Source: Lepiota brunneoincarnata (taxonomy: Eukaryota; Basidiomycota; Agaricomycetes; Agaricales; Agaricaceae). From it: 64,000 nt of DNA. Below the pieces are notes generated by a model. The model saw only the letters and a list, made by a program, of their open reading frames with translations. It was not told where the DNA came from and made no database searches. The translations under genes were made by a program, and so were the position numbers. Below are positions 59,583-64,000 of the stretch, in pieces (position 1 is the stretch's first letter; every line of letters begins with the position of its first letter). The DNA lies in assembly GCA_023014365.1 (NCBI GenBank), contig JAEBUN010000001.1, positions 2,914,001 through 2,978,000 on the forward strand, given 5' to 3'.

Positions 59583-59951
59583 ATGAACAGTCCAAACCGG
59601 GAGGAACAAGAATTACTGTTCGACTTTACAAGATGGGTACAGGAGACTACAGACCAACTACGGGCACAAGAATACGAAGACGAGGAAGGGGAATACTACA
59701 CCGCCATGCAGGACCTGGCGAGAGAAGCAGGAATGGAGATAACCTTGGAGGATATATTGGAATACCCCGAGGACGAGGAAGATAACCATGGATCAACCGA
59801 TCCAACCTCCGATACGGATGGAAGCACCGAGAGAATGGAGAGCGAGAATGGAGAAGACTCCATGGAGATACAATCGGGAGAAGGAGATTATGAGTCAGAG
59901 GAAAGCGATGGAACATCGCACAGCAGTAGCGAGAGTACTGACTCATTGTAA
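59583..59951 (+). CDS. Acidic 122-residue frame inside the probable gypsy LTR
   Basis: ATG at 59583 lies four bases into the probable LTR and the frame runs to TAA at 59949-59951. The product is very acidic and Ser/Thr-rich (EDEEGEYYTAMQDLAREAG, then a Glu/Asp/Ser tail). It has no known domain. Codon use is consistent with coding, but nothing shows expression. It could also be a remnant of an element gene if the LTR is really shorter. Confidence 0.4.
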   Translation: MNSPNREEQELLFDFTRWVQETTDQLRAQEYEDEEGEYYTAMQDLAREAGMEITLEDILEYPEDEEDNHGSTDPTSDTDGSTERMESENGEDSMEIQSGEGDYESEESDGTSHSSSESTDSL

Positions 59952-60082
59952 TATAAATAACGCTAGGATGCCATCACCCAGGATGTGCATCATGGTCAGG
60001 ACTGCGCACGACCAGTAGAACAGCCAAGTAACCTATAACGAGTATATAGCATCTCATAGGTATATAAGGCCTGTACAAGTAG

Positions 60083-60107
60083 AGATTAAAGCCTCAAGCT
60101 TTAATCT
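60083..60107 (+). promoter_or_regulatory. Perfect hairpin near the LTR end
   Basis: AGATTAAAGC and its reverse complement GCTTTAATCT flank a CTCAA loop, 8 nt before the LTR end. It is likely involved in transcript end formation or strand transfer; that role is inference. Confidence 0.45.
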
Positions 60108-60115
60108 TGTTAACA

Positions 60116-60466
60116 GCGGTCGTTTACCTCTCTGCCTTAACTTGGCGTCTTCTCTCGTTATCTCATTGAGCGCGATCCACTAAGCTCTATAAGGCCAACC
60201 GTCTCGGACACCTTGTAGAGTGATTGAAGGCCGTCTCCAGTTATCCTCGGATACAGAAGGAGCACGGATCGTAACATTAGATTAAAGCTTCCTTTGGACA
60301 ACCTCCATCGTACACCCCGTGGTATCGGTACGCCTTGTCGCTACCCTTCCACACCGGCAGACGATACGCTTTATCGCTATCCGAGTGCCAACCGTATCTG
60401 ACGACACGCCTTGTCGCTGTCCGGTGATACACCCCCGTAGAGCAGGCCACCATACCCTCTGCACCC
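60116..60466. other. Gypsy 5' leader with short tandem motifs
   Basis: Untranslated leader between LTR and gag. The motif ACGCCTTGTCGCT (with variants) recurs three times between 60330 and 60425. No primer-binding site could be assigned. Confidence 0.4.
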
Positions 60467-62328
60467 TTGGTCAGACGCACCGAAAGCGTTGATAGGTCAT
60501 CCACACCTTTAAGTGTTGATTGGGATAACGCACCCGTAAGCGTTGTATACAGGTCATCCGCACCTTCAAGCGTCGATTGGGATAACGCACCCGCAAGCGT
60601 TGTTTATTCACCCTCACCTTCACCTTCGACTTCTTCCCTCTTCACCCTGTCTACAAACCGAAACGACCCCCTTGCCACCGACTACGAAGAATCCAACAGT
60701 TCTGACTGGTCAACAACCGACTCCGAACCCGACTTCACACCCCCTCCACCACGGACCCTAAAAAGAAAACAAAACCTATACCCCTCACTCGTTCACCCTC
60801 TGGTTCCGCACCGTACCCTACACAACCTACCGAGAGAATTCAACGTCGAACAGAAGACCCAGGATACCCAGCACCCCCAGCATCAGTTCTCCAATCCCTA
60901 CCTAAACAACCACCACCTGAAAGAACTGCCACCTCTACCCGCTCAAAGCTCGGGGAGCCGATTCATAGAACATCTACCCCATCCTCCGGTCCTCAACCCT
61001 CAACGAGTACAAGAACTAGCGACAACACTTCGCAACAGAAACCCCCAAGAACATTCTCACCCCTCACATCACCACTTGGATCACCGGTACACTCACCGCC
61101 TCGATCCAGTTCCCCTGTACAATCCGAACCATCCGAAGTTAGCCCCACTACCGGGTCTATTCACACTTCCGACGAGGAATCCACAACCTCTGACATTAAC
61201 AATATGGCCTCCTCCGCAAAAATCAATACACCCCCAACCTTTAATGGAGAGACCGACTACTTCCGCCTCTGGAAGGATGCAGTACAACTATACATCGATG
61301 CAAAGCCAGGAGCCTTTTCCAATGACAAGACCAAGATACAATTCGCCCTTTCATACATGTCCACCGGCCCCGCCGCAACATGGAGAGGAGCATTCTTGGA
61401 ATCAAACAAAGAACTTGATGGAAGCCAGACCCTTCCGACATGGAAGAAATTTCTCGAAGGACTCGATACATCCTTTGCCCCAAACAATGTCCCCGCCGAT
61501 GCAATGGACAGAATCCGCCACCTCAAACAGAATGGACGATATATCGATGATTACATATCCCAGTTCCAGATACTCGCCTATCAGGCCGACCTTGGAGATG
61601 GAGTGGCGGTGGTCAACTATTTCAAGAACGGGCTGGATCGCCCCGTCGCAATCAAGACAATTAGCCTCAATCCAGGAAACAAACTCAGCGACTGGTTCAA
61701 ACAAGCTCGAACAGCATATCAAATACTACAAACTCAACGCGACTATATGCAAACTCGAGGAACTCCCTCGTTTCCAACGACTTCGCGCACTCGCCCATTT
61801 AAAGGGAAAAGAAATGCTTTTACGCGCCGTGTCCCACTGCCCTATCAAGCAACAGACCCTAATGCAATGGATATTGACCAACTCGCCGAAGCAGTCTACA
61901 ACCTCGACTTTGAGGACGAGCCAGATCTACTCGCCGAGGAAGCTGATGAAGACGAGGAGACCGAAGAAGACAGACTCCACCAGTTGGTACAAGAACGCAC
62001 CCGCGAAGCCCTCAATGCAATCCTCACGGATGCCCAAAGAAAGGATCTCAAAGAAAAGAGATGCTTCAACTGCCGCAAGACTGGACACTTCGCCCGCGAA
62101 TGCCCCACCAAGAAGACAATATATCGCCGATCCGAATTACCCCGCAATTTGGATGCCAGAAACCGGTCAAATGCGATATCCAGAAGAAGACAAGCAAGTT
62201 ATAGGAAGAAGAATTCCCTATACAACATACTAGAAGATGCAACCGACGAGGAAGTCGAGGACATCTACAAACATTTTGCAAATGAATCCAACCACCCAGA
62301 TGCCCCTCTGGTTAAGGATTTTGCCTAA
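60467..62328 (+). CDS. gag: Ty3/gypsy Gag region (capsid and zinc knuckle), two overlapping frames
   Basis: The certain part is the frame with ATG at 61204 and TAA at 62326-62328. It has a capsid-type helical domain (FNGETDYFRLWKDAVQLYI, ATWRGAFLE, IDDYISQFQILAYQADLG), an acidic linker and a CCHC zinc knuckle (CFNCRKTGHFARECP). This frame stays open upstream for several hundred bases with Ser/Pro-rich sequence. A second frame from ATG 60467 runs 588 codons to 62233. Its first part (SSTPLSVDWDNAP repeated twice, then NSSDWSTTDSEPDF) looks like real acidic N-terminal coding sequence, and a switch between the two somewhere in 60730-61200 would give one long Gag. Whether that is programmed, a sequence error or overprinting is open. 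Confidence 0.75.
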
Positions 62329-64000
62329 GGAGACTAGCCACCACGTCTAGCCCTCCACAAAGACCTCCTTCCCTTTCCTATTCACAAAATGATATTAATG
62401 TTGTAAAATTACAGGAATCGTCAGCACGCATAATACACCTACCCTGTCGAATCCGAAAACATAAGTTCACTAAGGAAGGACCCGAAAGCGTGGAACTACT
62501 TGCCCTACTCGACTCAGGAGCAGCAGGAAACTTCATTGACCCCGGAATGGTCAAACAACATTCATTCAAAACAACACCCCTTGATCGACCCATCGAAGTA
62601 CGAAATGCCGATGGATCTGTTAACGAAAACGGAACAGCCACCCACTACACGACCCTCAACCTAACGGTTAACGGAAAGAATATGGAGATCAAACCAAAAG
62701 TAGTCTCCCTCGGAAGCCCAAGACTCATCCTTGGATTCCCTTGGCTTGCAGAACACAACCCAGACATCGACTGGGATGCCAAACAACTACGCTGGAGAAA
62801 CGAACGTTGGGACAACACTATATTCCGAGAACTCATCCAATCCATGGAACCCGATTGGATCTACAACGACCAACTCAACCACATCTCCACACTAGAGCCC
62901 ACAAGCTTCGAAGAAATCAACTTCAAAGCCTCCGCATCACAATTCCTCGCCGTACAACACGGGGAAAAGAAAAACGACGACCCAAGAAAGGTCGTACCCA
63001 CGGAATTCCACGAATACCTCCCAGTATTTAGCAAGAAACAAGCCGAACGATTCCCCCCACAACGATCATGGGATCACAAAATTGAACTCAAGGAATCATT
63101 CAAACCAATTGCCATGAAGTCCTACCGACTCTCCCTCAATGAAGAAAAGGAACTCGACACGTTCCTAGAAGAAAACCTTCAAAAGGGATACATTCGACCA
63201 TCCGAATCGCCAATGGCGTCACCTTTCTTCTTCGTAGGAAAGAAAGACGGAAAACTACGCCCCTGTCAAGACTACAGGTACCTCAACGAGCATACCGTCA
63301 AAAATGCATACAACCTCCCCCTCATCTCTCATATTCTCGACAAACTCCGAGGATCAAAGTACTTTACCAAACTCGACGTACGAGCAGGATACAACAACAT
63401 CCGCATACGCAAAGGAGATGAATGGAAAGGAGCCTTCAGGACACCCCGAGGATTATTCGAACCCACGGTTATGTTCTTTGGAATGTGTAACTCCCCAGCA
63501 ACATTCCAAACCATGATGGACTCATTATTTCGAAAACTCATCGACAACGGAGGAGTAATCGTTTACATGGACGACATCCTCATTCACGCAAAAACAAAAC
63601 AAGAACTTAGACGCCTCACAAGAAAAGTACTCAAGATACTCAAAGACAACAATCTATACCTCAAAACCGAGAAATGCGAATTCGAACGACAACGACTCGA
63701 ATATCTAGGAGTTATTATCACTCCCGACTCAGTTTCGATGGACCCAGCAAAGCTCAAAGGCATCGCTGAATGGCCAACACCAACTACCCCACGCGACGTA
63801 CGAAAATTCATAGGATTTTGCAACTTCTATCGAAAATTCATACACCAATACGCCACATGGGCAAAACCCCTCAATGCCCTAATGTCCAAAACCAAGAAAT
63901 TTGAATGGACAGAAGAGTGCCAGAACGCCTTCGATACTCTCAAGAGAAAATTCCAAAGCGAACCAGTACTAATGGTCCCCGACCGAGACAAACCCTTCGA
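62316..64000 (+). CDS. pol: Ty3/gypsy Pol (protease and reverse transcriptase), runs off the right edge
   Basis: The frame opens at 62316, overlaps the gag stop by 13 nt in the -1 frame, and continues without a stop to the window end. An aspartic protease with ALLDSGAAGNFI (near 62500) and LILGFPWLAEHNPDIDW is followed by reverse transcriptase: GYIRPSESPMASPFFFVGKK, LRPCQDYRYLNEHT, FTKLDVRAGYNNIRI, FGMCNSPATFQ and the catalytic YMDDILIHA (near 63570), then EYLGVIIT and the FCNFYRKFI thumb. All catalytic residues visible so far are intact, so the element may be young. RNase H and integrase lie outside the window. Confidence 0.92.

Larger units (their letters stand above)
59579..60115 (+). mobile_element. 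5' LTR of a Ty3/gypsy element (probable limits)
   Basis: It starts TGTTATGA and ends TTGTTAACA, with 5-bp inverted tips TGTTA/TAACA, 537 bp. It contains TATATAAGG at about 60060 and a 10-bp-stem hairpin (60083-60107) just before the end, as expected for promoter and poly(A) regions. The left limit coincides with the break in copia pol. An alternative shorter LTR could begin at about 59947 (TGTAATAT). The true limits need the 3' LTR beyond the window. Confidence 0.6.

Noticed and set aside
1..64000. CRISPR array, bacterial operon or rRNA gene
   Set aside because: No regularly spaced short repeats, no ribosome-binding sites, introns throughout; the sequence is eukaryotic.

Overview
The window is nuclear DNA of a filamentous fungus, almost certainly a mushroom-forming basidiomycete (Agaricomycetes). 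Genes are cut by many introns of about 48-66 nt with GT...AG ends. The gene set includes an AA9 cellulose-attacking monooxygenase, a kinase with an HGDLK catalytic loop, a fungal tetraspanin and a Ty3/gypsy element. A Rhizoctonia/Ceratobasidium-like fungus would fit, but that is inference. Gene models below were built by hand from reading frames, splice sites and remembered family motifs; no database search was possible.

Layout. 1-19.8 kb holds ordinary genes: the 3' part of a single-pass wall/membrane protein, the V-ATPase proteolipid (VMA3), an epoxide hydrolase, a secreted phosphoesterase/phospholipase C, an O-fucosyltransferase-like protein, a single-pass membrane protein and a tetraspanin. 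20.9-22.1 kb is a relic of mitochondrial elongation factor G. 22.5-36 kb holds a protein kinase, a large polytopic membrane protein, the AA9 LPMO, a small membrane protein and a WDR7/rabconnectin-3-beta-like WD40 protein. 36-39.7 kb has no host gene but carries an inverted-repeat element and an isolated copy of the repeat family described below. 39.7-51 kb holds an auxilin/SWA2-like gene full of one-base frame breaks, a class III CoA-transferase, mitochondrial processing peptidase beta, two decayed tandem membrane paralogues and a GFA-domain protein. A broken piece of processing peptidase beta follows at 51.2-51.9 kb.

52.4-59.0 kb is the most unusual part: at least four diverged tandem units plus a truncated fifth. 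Each has a TATA-like start region, and the units share two strongly conserved intron-like segments that separate short, strongly diverged exon-like segments. The same pattern occurs once, inverted, at 37.3-37.7 kb. The fifth unit is cut by the LTR of a minus-strand Ty1/copia element. Its pol tail is in turn cut by a plus-strand Ty3/gypsy element (LTR, gag, protease, reverse transcriptase) that runs off the right edge.

A second theme is that several otherwise convincing genes are broken by a single one-base length change, mostly in short homopolymers. This suggests either long-read consensus errors or recent decay, and should be settled before any of these genes is called a pseudogene. There are no operons, CRISPR arrays or recognisable tRNA/rRNA genes.
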